Below are positions 8,303-16,060 of a stretch of 20,240 nt of DNA, piece after piece. Position 1 is the stretch's first letter. Every line of letters starts with the position of its first letter. The notes under the pieces were generated by a model. That model made no database searches, was not told the DNA's origin, and saw nothing but the letters and a program-made list of their open reading frames with translations. The DNA is from Bifidobacteriaceae bacterium (GTDB taxonomy: Bacteria; Actinomycetota; Actinomycetes; Actinomycetales; WQXJ01). Location: contig JAISBQ010000234.1 of assembly GCA_031266115.1 (NCBI GenBank), positions 1 to 20,240 on the forward strand, given 5' to 3'. Position numbers and translations under genes: made by a program.

Positions 8303-8510
8303 CCAGCACCAACGGCACTACAGGCGGCGCTGCGGTCACTCGCGCGGGCCCGTCCGTACCCTGAGGTGATGGAGCGCGCCGGGTCACGTTGTGTGCCCCG
8401 CCTGGTGGCGCGAGCGGGAGGGGGTTCCGTTGCCACAGGGCTCACCTTTCGTGGGGTGATGGAAACGGGCACGCCCACGATAGCGCAGATTCCACACGTG
8501 AGGAATTCCT

Positions 8511-8537
8511 GAGCACCTTAAACGCTCGCGAGTGCTC
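8511..8537 (-). repeat. Inverted repeat just after the surface-protein stop
   Basis: GAGCAC (8511-8516) and GTGCTC (8532-8537) form a six-base inverted repeat two bases beyond the stop codon of the minus-strand surface-protein gene. It could end transcription before the activase gene, but the 15-base loop is long and no T-run follows in the direction of transcription. The rest of the 8303-8538 gap shows nothing I can identify. Confidence 0.25.
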
Positions 8538-8538
8538 C

Positions 8539-11500
8539 CTATCGGACCCTGGCGGTGCGGGCGGAGGCACGCACCGCTGTCGCGTATCCGGGACGCTTCG
8601 CTGTCACCTTGACGGTGACACGCTTGCCCACCTGGGCACTTGTGAGCCGCAGCGAAGCCTTCGTCGCTCCGTTGATCCTCTTTCCTCCCGCGTACCATCG
8701 GTAGGAGGTGCGGGCCGCGGAATCCCACTTGGTCAGCTTCACTGTGAGCTTGCCGCCAGCCACGGCCTTCCCGACGATGGCGGGACGCGTGGTCCCGATC
8801 TTCCCGGCCTTGATCGCCGCGGTACGCCCAGACACCGCGACCATGTCAGCCAAGCCCGCCGAGCGGGCGGTGATCTGGACCGATATTCGCTTGCCCTTGT
8901 CCTTGGCGGTCAGGAGATAGGTGGCACCGTTTCCGCCGGCTATCGCCTTCCCGGCACGCAGCCACCGGTAGGACACCGTGGCATCGGCGGGGCTCAGGGT
9001 TCCGACCCGCGCGGTCAAGACTTTGCCTACGCGGGCCGATCCCACCACGCGCACCGCTGTCGCCATGACAATTCGGTCCGCTGGTGCCACGGGATCCTGG
9101 CGCAGCACGGGCGCGGCGCCGGTCGGCGGTCCGTCGGAGGGCTCGCCGCTCCGCGTCGCGTCGCCTCCTGGCCGCTGGCCGCCGTTCGAATCTTCACCGC
9201 TCGGGCCATCGCTGGGGCTCCGGTCCGATGACGGGGACGACGGGGAGTCTGTCGGCGTACGCGACGGGTTTGACCCAGGATCGGTGGGGTCATCGGTGGG
9301 GCCGTCCGTCGGATCACCCGTGGGATCGTCAGTCGGTCCAGCCGTTGGCTCATCAGTCGGCTCATCCGTGGGCCCACCAGTCGGCTCATCAGTCGGCCCA
9401 TCAGTCGGCCCATCAGTCGGCCCACCCGTTGGCTCATCGGTCGGCTCACTCGAACCCCTCACCTCCTCCCCCACCGCGGTCCATGTGAAGGGGAACTGCC
9501 GCGCCAACTCGGCGCCGCCATCGTCGGGGGCGATGCCATCCACAAAGCCCAGCACGGTGCGGTGGGCATCCACGCGCGCACTCACCACCTGACCCACTGC
9601 CGATTCCGGGAGGGTCACACCGGCGCCCTCCCCGATCACCTGGGACCCGGCCAACCACGTGATCGAATCCACGGCGATGCCCTGAGGCCACGCGCCGCCA
9701 TCGAGCGTGAGGGATTCTCCAGCCATCGCCGACCCAACGATCTGGGGGACCTGCGATGGTTCGGGTGGGCCGGCCCCGGCGACGTTCACGGCGATCACGA
9801 GACCCACACGGGCGGGTGGCACCTGCATGGCGGCCGTCTCGACTGGATCGGCACCGTCTGCGGTGACACGAACCTTGTACCACCCAGGCGTCACGTCCCA
9901 TCCGAACCGGCCAGACGCGTTCGTGACCTGCGGATTCGTCGGTGTGGCCTCGGCCAGAATCTCTGACCCATCCGGGACGGGCGCGAACTGGCCGTCGCCA
10001 GACTCGGCGCGCGCCAATGTCGCCACTGCGCCGTCGATCGGCGTGCCGTATTGGTCCACCACAACCCCGGATGGATCGATGTAGATATCCACGGTGACGG
10101 TCCGAGTGCCGCCCACCGTGCACACGATCTCGTAGGTCAATTCGGCCGAATCGTGCGCGGGATACATCGGTGGGATGGTCACCGAGTATGTCCCCGGCGG
10201 ATCCTCAACCAGTGCGCCGGATTCCAGCACCACGTCCCCCTGGCGCAGTTCATAGGTGCCGGTCCCACCCGAGCAGTGCCCACGGACACGCAGCGACATT
10301 GGGGACGTCCAGAGCAGCGCCGGGACGCCGTACGCATCGGCGCCCAAGTCGCGGCCGTCTTGCCGCAAGTCGATCGATCCATCATCAGGCAGCCCCCGTG
10401 GCAGCGCCACCTCGAAGTCCACATGGACGCCCGTGTTCTTCACCACGGTCACCTCGTGGGCCTCATGCTGTTGATAGTGGCGATCCACCGAGGCCACAGC
10501 CGTGTAGGTCTGCACCCGAATGCCGACGATGGCGTACTGACCGTTCATATCCGTGGTGGCCCGGTAGACATAGCCGGGTGCCGTGACGATGACGGACACG
10601 CCGGGCGCCGGATCGCCAGTGTGCACGTCGGTGACGCGGCCGAGGATATCGCCGGTATCCGCCCCGGCCAGCTCGTTGAAGTGCAGGTAGACGGGAGTAT
10701 CGGTACCGGCCGTGACATGGGTCTGAGTGGTCACGGACACCCACCCGACTCCGTTGACATATTGATTGGCCGAGACCGCATAGTCACCCTCGGGGATGGT
10801 GGGGCACGCAAAGGCGCCGGCCGAATCCGTGTTGGCGCAGTAGACCTCGTGGAGCAGCATGTCTCCCGCGAGGCGAATCTCCGCCCAACGCACCCCCGTG
10901 CCGGTCGCGTCATCCGTGACCACACCGTGAATCGCTCCGGATGGCGCCCACGTGTCGGTGCGGGGCAGACGAATCTCAATGCGGTTAGCCCCCGGGTCAC
11001 GGCCGGGCTGCGTCACGACTGCCTGAACTGTGACGTTCGAGTGGGTGACGGACAGCGGCTCAACGGCGATCTCAAAGGGCTCCCCGACGCGAATGGGGTC
11101 CCACTCGGGCATCGGGAACTCACCCGAGGCGAACTCACCAAGACCCATACTCTTCTCGCTGGTCGTCACGCGCGCCTCGAACCACGGCACCTGTTCGCCG
11201 TTGAGCTCATCCACCACCGTCGCCGTGAACACGCCGCGCCTGTCCCAGTCGGGTTCCCCTTCCACCAGCACGTCGGTCCACGCCTCGCTACCCGCCTCCA
11301 CGTCGACAGGCATTTCCGGACCCCGCTGACCGGAGGAGAGGTCAATCCCCGAGATCAGATACTGGCCTGGCAGAACGCTCGGCATCTCAAAGTGGAGGCC
11401 ATCCGGGGTCCGCTGTCCGTGCAGTTCTTCGCTTCTGGACCAGGTGAGTTGCCTGGACCGGAGGGTGACCAGGGCATGTTCCAGACCGTCGGCGGGAAAG

Positions 11501-12441
11501 CGAACGTTGCGCACCAGGCCGCGTACCGACCCCAAGGAGCGATTCGGGAACGCCGAATTGTCGACCGCCACGGTCCAGCGCCCCGGCACGCCCACGTTGG
11601 TCTGCGTGGTCAGGCCGCCGGGCTGCCCGTCCACGAGGCTGCCCACGGCCTGATCGGATCCCGCGAGCACCGCGGCGCCCGCCGTGCCGCGAGTCCCTGC
11701 GGAATACCCGACGATGGCGGCCCTGGCCCCCACCGGTGGCTGCCCGGCAACCGGCGGTTCGGTGCCTGCCGCATCCCACTGGACCTGACCATAATTGAGC
11801 GTGATGTCCACATCGCCGCTGGTGCGAAGGGGGTCGGTGACCTGCGACATCAGCAGCTGGAAGGTGTTGGCGCCGGTAGCGGAGTCCGTCCGTGGGGCCA
11901 TGGCGTTCCATTGGACACACAACGTGGACCGTCCGGCGCTATCGGTGCCAGTTCCCCACGTCACGCTCGATCCGGTGCCCGGTTGCCAGGCGACGTCGGC
12001 GAGGAGGGGAGCGACCACGGGCAATCCCAGGTCACCGAGCAGCGATCGGCGCAACTCAGAGCGCACGGGCACGCCCGACGGGTAGACCCCGTCCCAGAGG
12101 GGCCCGCCGGGCCGTAGCGCTCGGTCTGTCGGTTCCACGAAGGTGATGGCGCCATCGGCCAACACCCATACCTCGTGATAGGCATCGCCGAGGAACGTGA
12201 CGGGGAAGGGCAGAGTCACTGCGTCGGAGTGGATCCGTGACTTGTCTCCCCACATGTCGGCCGGATTCAGGGCGTCGTTGGAGCAGAACCCGTACGGTTC
12301 GATGGCGTCATCGCTGACGCCCGCTGCTGGCAGTGCGAGTCCCACCAATCCGGGAGCGGCGATCATGGCCGCTGCGGCCACCAGAGCGACAATCCGGCGG
12401 CGAACGGGAGAAAGGCATGGAACGGGGGCGGCGGTGTCCAT
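8539..12441 (-). CDS. Large secreted surface protein: NIDO-like, CarboxypepD-reg-like and Ig-like domains
   Basis: A 1300-residue exported protein, probably an adhesin or surface-layer component (inferred). Residues about 14-42 are a signal peptide: basic VRRR, then a hydrophobic Ala/Leu core. Residues about 75-290 resemble a NIDO domain: LPFPVTFLGDAYHEVWVLADG, APLLADVAW, TLCVQWNAMA, NTFQLLMSQ and DITLNYGQVQWD. Several carboxypeptidase-regulatory-like beta-sandwich modules follow at about 300-400, 498-590, 592-680 and 788-885 (e.g. GAIHGVVTDDATGTGVRWAE). An Ig-like module at about 893-970 comes next, then a Pro-Thr-Asp repeat (about 998-1055) and a Ser/Pro-rich stretch. The end holds two Ig-like repeats (about 1130-1300) with YRW and K(R)VTVKVTA signatures. 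No LPxTG sorting signal or C-terminal membrane anchor is present. GGAAGG lies seven bases before ATG 12441. The gene interrupts the conserved murI-rph block. Confidence 0.88.
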   Translation of the reverse strand: MDTAAPVPCLSPVRRRIVALVAAAAMIAAPGLVGLALPAAGVSDDAIEPYGFCSNDALNPADMWGDKSRIHSDAVTLPFPVTFLGDAYHEVWVLADGAITFVEPTDRALRPGGPLWDGVYPSGVPVRSELRRSLLGDLGLPVVAPLLADVAWQPGTGSSVTWGTGTDSAGRSTLCVQWNAMAPRTDSATGANTFQLLMSQVTDPLRTSGDVDITLNYGQVQWDAAGTEPPVAGQPPVGARAAIVGYSAGTRGTAGAAVLAGSDQAVGSLVDGQPGGLTTQTNVGVPGRWTVAVDNSAFPNRSLGSVRGLVRNVRFPADGLEHALVTLRSRQLTWSRSEELHGQRTPDGLHFEMPSVLPGQYLISGIDLSSGQRGPEMPVDVEAGSEAWTDVLVEGEPDWDRRGVFTATVVDELNGEQVPWFEARVTTSEKSMGLGEFASGEFPMPEWDPIRVGEPFEIAVEPLSVTHSNVTVQAVVTQPGRDPGANRIEIRLPRTDTWAPSGAIHGVVTDDATGTGVRWAEIRLAGDMLLHEVYCANTDSAGAFACPTIPEGDYAVSANQYVNGVGWVSVTTQTHVTAGTDTPVYLHFNELAGADTGDILGRVTDVHTGDPAPGVSVIVTAPGYVYRATTDMNGQYAIVGIRVQTYTAVASVDRHYQQHEAHEVTVVKNTGVHVDFEVALPRGLPDDGSIDLRQDGRDLGADAYGVPALLWTSPMSLRVRGHCSGGTGTYELRQGDVVLESGALVEDPPGTYSVTIPPMYPAHDSAELTYEIVCTVGGTRTVTVDIYIDPSGVVVDQYGTPIDGAVATLARAESGDGQFAPVPDGSEILAEATPTNPQVTNASGRFGWDVTPGWYKVRVTADGADPVETAAMQVPPARVGLVIAVNVAGAGPPEPSQVPQIVGSAMAGESLTLDGGAWPQGIAVDSITWLAGSQVIGEGAGVTLPESAVGQVVSARVDAHRTVLGFVDGIAPDDGGAELARQFPFTWTAVGEEVRGSSEPTDEPTGGPTDGPTDGPTDEPTGGPTDEPTDEPTAGPTDDPTGDPTDGPTDDPTDPGSNPSRTPTDSPSSPSSDRSPSDGPSGEDSNGGQRPGGDATRSGEPSDGPPTGAAPVLRQDPVAPADRIVMATAVRVVGSARVGKVLTARVGTLSPADATVSYRWLRAGKAIAGGNGATYLLTAKDKGKRISVQITARSAGLADMVAVSGRTAAIKAGKIGTTRPAIVGKAVAGGKLTVKLTKWDSAARTSYRWYAGGKRINGATKASLRLTSAQVGKRVTVKVTAKRPGYATAVRASARTARVR
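9279..9450 (-). repeat. 12-base tandem repeat encoding a PTDx/PTGx linker
   Basis: Within the surface-protein gene, a 12-base unit (plus-strand consensus like GTCGGCCCATCA) repeats about fourteen times with small variations. It encodes successive Pro-Thr-Asp/Gly-Glu/Gly/Asp tetrapeptides. The period keeps the reading frame, so unit gain or loss would only change linker length. This is a wall-spanning or spacer-type sequence common in secreted proteins of Gram-positive bacteria. It is not a CRISPR array because the units are contiguous and coding. Confidence 0.85.
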
Positions 12442-12543
12442 CGGGAACCCTTCCGAGTAGGCAGGCCGTGGGCGCCAGGTCCGGTGGTGCCCAGCGGATC
12501 AGGATTGGCGCAGCGTAGCACCGCCGCGGACGGTCACCCCGCC

Positions 12544-13386
12544 TCACTCCGCCGCGCCCGCGGGAGCCCCTTCCACGCGGTGAACCGCCCCTGGCGTCGC
12601 CGCATAGACCTGACCAGTAAAGATGACCTCAGCGGCGCGAACAGCCACATCCCGGTCATCCCACGGGGCCACGTGGGTGAGCACCAGTGTTTCCACCCCC
12701 GCTCCGGCCGCGAGCTCCGCCGCTTGGGAGGCCGTCATGTGGACGCCCCTCACGGCGTCACGGCCCTCCACGAAGCCAGCTTCGGCCAACAGCAGCCCCG
12801 CACCTCGCGCCGCGGCCTCGCACCCTGGGCCTTCATCGCCGTCACCCGTGTAAGCCAGCGTCACCTCCCCACCGGGCGTGGACGATGGCGCCACTACCCT
12901 GAGCGCATAGGCCTCCACGGGGTGGCGCGCCGGCCACGGGGTGATGCGGAAGGGTCCGACGTTCACGGTGACACCCGGCTTCCATGTGCGTACGGCGAAA
13001 GCTCCACCAGCCGTTCTTCCGTGCGCACCGTGGACGGCGTTGATGTGCTCGCCGCGACCGTGGTCGGTCAGCTGACGGATGCGGGACACCGTGTCGCTCG
13101 GGCCATAGACGGGGATAGGCGCCAGTGGGCCACCCGGCGCCCACTTCGCCCACACGGCGAGCCCCACGATGTCGGCACAATGGTCCGCATGCAGGTGGGA
13201 GAGGCACACGGCGTCGATGTGCGCGGGGTCGATGTGCCGCTGGAGGCGTCCGAACGCCCCGGACCCAAGGTCAAGCACCAGACTCCATGTTCGCCCGGCG
13301 GAATCGTCGGTTTGAACGAGGTAGCACGACGCGGGCGAGTCCGGTCCGGCCATGGACCCTGAGCACCCAACCACCGTGAGCCTCAC
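12544..13386 (-). CDS. MBL-fold metallo-hydrolase (RNase Z / phosphodiesterase-like)
   Basis: Metallo-beta-lactamase-fold hydrolase, 280 residues, of the actinobacterial group found between murI and rph; relatives are annotated as cyclic-nucleotide phosphodiesterase or RNase Z-like. The N-terminus VRLTVVGCSGSMAGPDSPAS is characteristic. The metal site is visible as HLHADH (residues 64-69), His155 in ARHPVEAY, Asp182 in YTGDGD, His216 in GVHMTASQ, and His238 in VLTHVAPW. GTG 13386 is the start: it overlaps the murI stop in GTGA and matches where relatives begin. An in-frame extension to 13398 would run further into murI. The true substrate cannot be read from the sequence. A gap of about 100 bases separates its stop from the next gene start downstream. 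Confidence 0.92.
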   Translation of the reverse strand: MRLTVVGCSGSMAGPDSPASCYLVQTDDSAGRTWSLVLDLGSGAFGRLQRHIDPAHIDAVCLSHLHADHCADIVGLAVWAKWAPGGPLAPIPVYGPSDTVSRIRQLTDHGRGEHINAVHGAHGRTAGGAFAVRTWKPGVTVNVGPFRITPWPARHPVEAYALRVVAPSSTPGGEVTLAYTGDGDEGPGCEAAARGAGLLLAEAGFVEGRDAVRGVHMTASQAAELAAGAGVETLVLTHVAPWDDRDVAVRAAEVIFTGQVYAATPGAVHRVEGAPAGAAE

Positions 13387-14183
13387 GATTCGGCCCACCG
13401 GACATTCGCGGCCTCGCCAAGGAACCTGCGGGCGAGCGGACCGAACACCGCGGGCTCTCCCGTAGTGTGCAGGCGATGCACCGGGGTGCGCTGCGGCGCT
13501 AGACGCCCCAGGTCACCCAGCCGCTGGCCGACTTCCCGCGCGGTCTGAGGACCCGATGAGACTAATGTCACAGCATGGCCCACAGCCTCCTGGATGGACC
13601 CGGCGAGCAGGGGGTAGTGGGTGCAGCCGAGCACCAACGTGTCCACCCCGTGGTCGAGAATCGGCTCCACGTACGCCCTGACCTGCGCCATGACTTCGGG
13701 ACCGTCGGTCATGCCGGATTCGACGAATTCGACCATGCGAGGGCATGCCCTCGCTGTCAACGTGATACCCGGAACCGCCGCGAAGGCGTCCGCGTAGGCG
13801 CCGGACTCGACAGTGGCACGGGTGCCGATGAGCCCCACAGCGCCTGTTCGGGTGACTGCCGCTGCGTGGCGCGCCGCAGGGTGGATCACCTCAACTACCG
13901 GGATGGCACGACCCTGCTCGTACCGCTCCCGTGCGTCGTGGAGCACGGCGGAGGATGCCGAGTTGCAGGCGATGACCAGCATCTTGACGCCGGCGTCCGC
14001 GAGCGCGTCCAAGGCCCGCAGTGCCAGCGCACGAACCTCGGCGATGGGACGCGGACCATAGGGAGCATTCGCGGTGTCTCCCATGTAATAGATCGACTCG
14101 CTGGGCAGGGCATCCATGATCGCCCTCGCCACAGTCAACCCACCGAACCCTGAATCGAAAACCCCGATCGGTGCACTACTCAC
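13383..14183 (-). CDS. murI: Glutamate racemase
   Basis: Cytoplasmic, cofactor-independent racemase that makes D-glutamate for peptidoglycan. The 266-residue protein has the expected length. Catalytic elements are clear: Asp10 in GVFDSGFGGLTVAR, Cys73 in VIACNSASSA, and Cys187-Thr-His189 in LGCTHYPLL. YYMGDTANAPYGPR is the usual substrate-side loop, and the VGLIGTRATVESGAY block is also present. The start is GTG 14183; a G-rich stretch (GGAGG, then GGTGG) lies just upstream and could serve as ribosome binding site. The stop overlaps the MBL hydrolase start by four bases. It is separated from the DUF2017 gene by 113 bases, in which I see a weak GCGCC-type hairpin but no T-run and no clear promoter. 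Confidence 0.97.
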   Translation of the reverse strand: MSSAPIGVFDSGFGGLTVARAIMDALPSESIYYMGDTANAPYGPRPIAEVRALALRALDALADAGVKMLVIACNSASSAVLHDARERYEQGRAIPVVEVIHPAARHAAAVTRTGAVGLIGTRATVESGAYADAFAAVPGITLTARACPRMVEFVESGMTDGPEVMAQVRAYVEPILDHGVDTLVLGCTHYPLLAGSIQEAVGHAVTLVSSGPQTAREVGQRLGDLGRLAPQRTPVHRLHTTGEPAVFGPLARRFLGEAANVRWAES

Positions 14184-14296
14184 CGAGCCACCCTAACCTC
14201 CCGCGGCGCCCTTGGGCGGCGGTCCCCGACCAGGTCAGCGAGGTGAGACTTGATCGAATCGCGACCGTGTGGTAAGCGTCACGTCGTGGGGGCCGC

Positions 14297-14821
14297 TCAG
14301 TCCGTCCGCTTAGTCGCCGCCGCGTCGAGGGCCGCCACCAAGGACTCTTGGAGCACGGTCAACGCGACATACACCTCCCCGAACACGTCATGGTCGCCAG
14401 CCGGTTCGGCCCGGTCCGCAAGGGTCGCATACACCTGGTCGGCATCCTCGGCGGTATCGATTCCGAGTATCTCGGCGATGGCCAAACGCAGGTCGTTCAA
14501 CGCGGCCACGGTCTCGGCTGCCTCGTCCGCATCAAGGCGGATCGTGCCACGCGCGAGGCGTCCCGCCAAGCGCCCAAGGCGCTTGTCCTTCGTGTCACGA
14601 AGTGCTTTCCCGGTCAGCGACGCGAAATCCCGGGCGATCTCGCCATCGTCCATGGATGCCGGTGGGAATAGGCGCGTCAAGGTTGGCAAGACATCCAGGC
14701 TGGGCGGCGCCTCCCCCTGGACCATCCCCTGGACCTCGGTGGCGATGCTCGCCAAGACCGCCCGCTCCTGAGCATTCAGCGCCGCGACGAACCACCCATC
14801 CACGTGACGGAACAGGTGCAC
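14297..14821 (-). CDS. DUF2017 family protein
   Basis: A 174-residue protein of the actinobacterial DUF2017 family, which nearly always lies directly after clpS. Family features are the N-terminal VHLFRHVDGWFVAALNAQER, the LFPPASMDDGEIARDFASLT region, and the helical C-terminal half with LNDLRLAIAEILGI. The function is unknown; the pairing with clpS suggests a link to Clp proteolysis, but that is inference from neighbourhood. I chose GTG 14821 rather than GTG 14857 because family members begin with a short Met-x-x-Phe-Arg segment, an AGGAGG lies about ten bases upstream, and this start falls five bases after the clpS stop instead of overlapping it by 31. Confidence 0.9.
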   Translation of the reverse strand: MHLFRHVDGWFVAALNAQERAVLASIATEVQGMVQGEAPPSLDVLPTLTRLFPPASMDDGEIARDFASLTGKALRDTKDKRLGRLAGRLARGTIRLDADEAAETVAALNDLRLAIAEILGIDTAEDADQVYATLADRAEPAGDHDVFGEVYVALTVLQESLVAALDAAATKRTD

Positions 14822-14826
14822 GGCTC

Positions 14827-15120
14827 CTACGCCTCCTGCGGGGACAGTGTTGCCCACAGGCCGTAGGAGTGCATGGCCTCACAGTGAAGCTCCATCGTCT
14901 CGCGTGGCCCAGTGGCCACCACTGCGCGGCCCTCATGGTGAACGGCTAACATCAACCGCTCCGCCGTGTCGCGAGGAAACCCGAAATGGGTCTGGAAAAC
15001 ATAGGTGACGTAGGACATGAGATTGATGGGGTCATCCCAGACGGTCACGATCCACGCCTTGGCGGGCAGATTCACTGCGCGCGCATCGGCCCTCTGTGCG
15101 GGTGCCGGAAGCGCGGACAT
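14827..15120 (-). CDS. clpS: ATP-dependent Clp protease adaptor ClpS
   Basis: Adaptor that recognises N-terminal destabilising residues and delivers those proteins to the ClpAP/ClpCP protease. The 97-residue protein has a flexible N-terminal tail (about 1-20) and the core: WIVTVWDDPINLMSYVTYVF (Asp29/Asp30 of the DDP-N pocket), GFPRDTAERLMLAVHHEGRA (His61/His62), and TMELHCEAMHSYGLWATL. Length and order match actinobacterial ClpS. ATG 15120 follows a TAGGAT box by seven bases, so the message is probably leaderless. The gene is first in the minus-strand run and is followed five bases later by DUF2017. Confidence 0.96.
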   Translation of the reverse strand: MSALPAPAQRADARAVNLPAKAWIVTVWDDPINLMSYVTYVFQTHFGFPRDTAERLMLAVHHEGRAVVATGPRETMELHCEAMHSYGLWATLSPQEA

Positions 15121-15127
15121 ACGACAA

Positions 15128-15154
15128 ATCCTAGAGGCTCACCGATCGTCACAA
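15128..15154 (-). promoter_or_regulatory. Candidate leaderless promoter of clpS
   Basis: On the minus strand TAGGAT (15128-15133) lies seven bases before the clpS ATG, and TTGTGA (15149-15154) is a possible -35 with a short 15-base spacer. Absence of a Shine-Dalgarno before the ATG supports a transcript starting at or beside the start codon. Inferred from sequence only. Confidence 0.4.
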
Positions 15155-15291
15155 TCGCCAAGCCGCCGCTGGGTCACCCCAGGTCTCGCGCTACGCGCCA
15201 GCAGCCGCCGCCTCGGCGTCGTGGGGTCCGTCGCCGGCGAGCTCCAGCTCTCGCTCATCTCCGGTTCGGGCAAAGGCAGGCGATCCCGTGA

Positions 15292-15311
15292 TCTGATTTA
15301 TCTGATATTCT
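15292..15311 (+). promoter_or_regulatory. Direct repeat and -10 box before the second toxin-antitoxin pair
   Basis: Two abutting nine-base direct repeats, TCTGATTTA (15292-15300) and TCTGATATT (15301-15309), lead into TATTCT (15306-15311). That box ends six bases before ATG 15318, so the antitoxin message is probably leaderless. The AT-rich island in GC-rich DNA and the repeat pair are plausible operator half-sites for the Phd/YefM-type antitoxin. The repeats are seen directly; binding is inferred. Confidence 0.45.
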
Positions 15312-15317
15312 GGCGCG

Positions 15318-15566
15318 ATGACCATGATCACGGCGACGAAGGCGGCGCGGGCGTTCTCCGAGATGCTGGATGCCGTGGAGCGGCAGGAGTCGTTCACCAT
15401 CACACGCGGCGGCCGGGCAATCGCCGAGGTCCGTCCAGTGCATCGCTACACCCTGGCCACCGTGGCCCAAGCGTTCGACCCCCTGCCCCGTGACCCGGCA
15501 TGGGCTGACGATGTCGAACTCGCCCGGCCGCCGGACCTCGTCTGGGAAGACCCATGGAGCAGTTGA
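15318..15566 (+). CDS. Phd/YefM-family antitoxin
   Basis: Antitoxin of a type II pair, 82 residues. The N-terminal TATKAARAFSEMLDAVERQ followed by ESFTITRGGRAIAEVRPV is the standard Phd/YefM fold, which binds operator DNA. The C-terminal tail (FDPLPRDPAWADDVELARPP, then WEDPWSS) is acidic and Trp-rich and should wrap the toxin. ATG 15318 is placed by the upstream -10 box; ATG 15324 is a possible alternative two codons in. The 3' end overlaps the toxin gene by 13 bases. Pairing a Phd-type antitoxin with a PIN toxin is a common combination. Confidence 0.88.
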   Translation: MTMITATKAARAFSEMLDAVERQESFTITRGGRAIAEVRPVHRYTLATVAQAFDPLPRDPAWADDVELARPPDLVWEDPWSS

Positions 15567-15970
15567 TCCTCGACACCTCGGTGCTGATCGACATTGAGCG
15601 CGGCCTCACCAACCTCCGGGATATCGGAGATCTGGACGATGACGTAGCCATCGCCGCCGTCACGGTCGCCGAATTCGCCGTGGGGGTCGAACGCGCCGCT
15701 GCACCCGAGCAGGCCGCTGCCCGTACCCACGCGCTCCACACGCTGATGACCCACATGCGTGTCCTCGACTACACGCGCGAGACGGCGATGCATCACGCAC
15801 GCCTGCTGGCAGCAGCGGCCCGCGAGGGTCGCGTTCGGGGCCCCTACGACATCATCATCGCCGCGCACGCCGCCGAGACGGGCCGCATCCTCGTGACGTC
15901 CGACCGCAAAACCGCTATGGAAACCCTCCCCGCAGTCCGCACGCGCCTCCACCGCCCCACCACCCCCTGA
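15554..15970 (+). CDS. vapC: PIN-domain toxin (VapC-like), intact acidic set
   Basis: Ribonuclease toxin of the second toxin-antitoxin pair, 138 residues. All four expected PIN carboxylates are visible: Asp7 in LILDTSVLIDIERG, Glu40 in VTVAEFAVGVE, Asp99 in GPYDIIIAAHAAETG, and Asp117 in ILVTSDRKTAMETLP. The protein family binds Mg2+ or Mn2+ and cleaves RNA, commonly tRNA. The start ATG 15554 lies inside the antitoxin gene, giving a 13-base overlap and coupled translation. Its stop is followed after three bases by a tandem stem-loop region that may end transcription. This toxin differs in sequence from the one at 1834-2268 and belongs to a different antitoxin class. Confidence 0.9.
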   Translation: MEQLILDTSVLIDIERGLTNLRDIGDLDDDVAIAAVTVAEFAVGVERAAAPEQAAARTHALHTLMTHMRVLDYTRETAMHHARLLAAAAREGRVRGPYDIIIAAHAAETGRILVTSDRKTAMETLPAVRTRLHRPTTP

Positions 15971-15973
15971 CCC

Positions 15974-16044
15974 CATCGCCGAGAGTTTCAGGTTCCAGGG
16001 CTCCCGGGGCCGGTTTGGGCCCCCAAACCTGAAACTCGACGATG
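15974..16044. repeat. Stem-loop unit 1 of a tandem pair
   Basis: The lower stem is GAGTTTCAGGTT (15983-15994) with AACCTGAAACTC (16026-16037), 12 perfect pairs. Inside it a 3x3 internal loop leads to a second stem, GGGCTC (15998-16003) with GGGCCC (16017-16022), and a 13-base loop. Outer CATCG/CGATG pairs extend the base. The loop also allows an alternative hairpin, GGTTTGGG (16012-16019) with CCCAAACC (16022-16029). It lies between converging genes, so a two-way terminator or a dispersed palindromic element are both possible. Confidence 0.8.
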
Positions 16045-16060
16045 CCGGACCCCAGATCCG

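Noticed and set aside
7626..8387. Second minus-strand frame covering the start of the activase gene
   Set aside because: Arg-rich out-of-frame translation of the first activase module; the true frame has clear ATPase motifs.
8303..8538. Riboswitch or small RNA in the gap before the activase gene
   Set aside because: No recognisable conserved motif or strong long-range pairing was seen apart from the short inverted repeat near the surface-protein stop.
9279..9450. CRISPR-like regular repeats
   Set aside because: The 12-base units are contiguous, coding, and without spacers.
10051..12117. Long open frame on the plus strand opposite the surface-protein gene
   Set aside because: It is the mirror of a well-supported minus-strand gene in GC-rich DNA; its translation is rich in Arg, His and Gly with no recognisable domain or ribosome binding site.
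14184..14296. Terminator or separate murI promoter in the gap after DUF2017
   Set aside because: Only a weak GC hairpin without a T-run and no convincing -35/-10 pair could be found.
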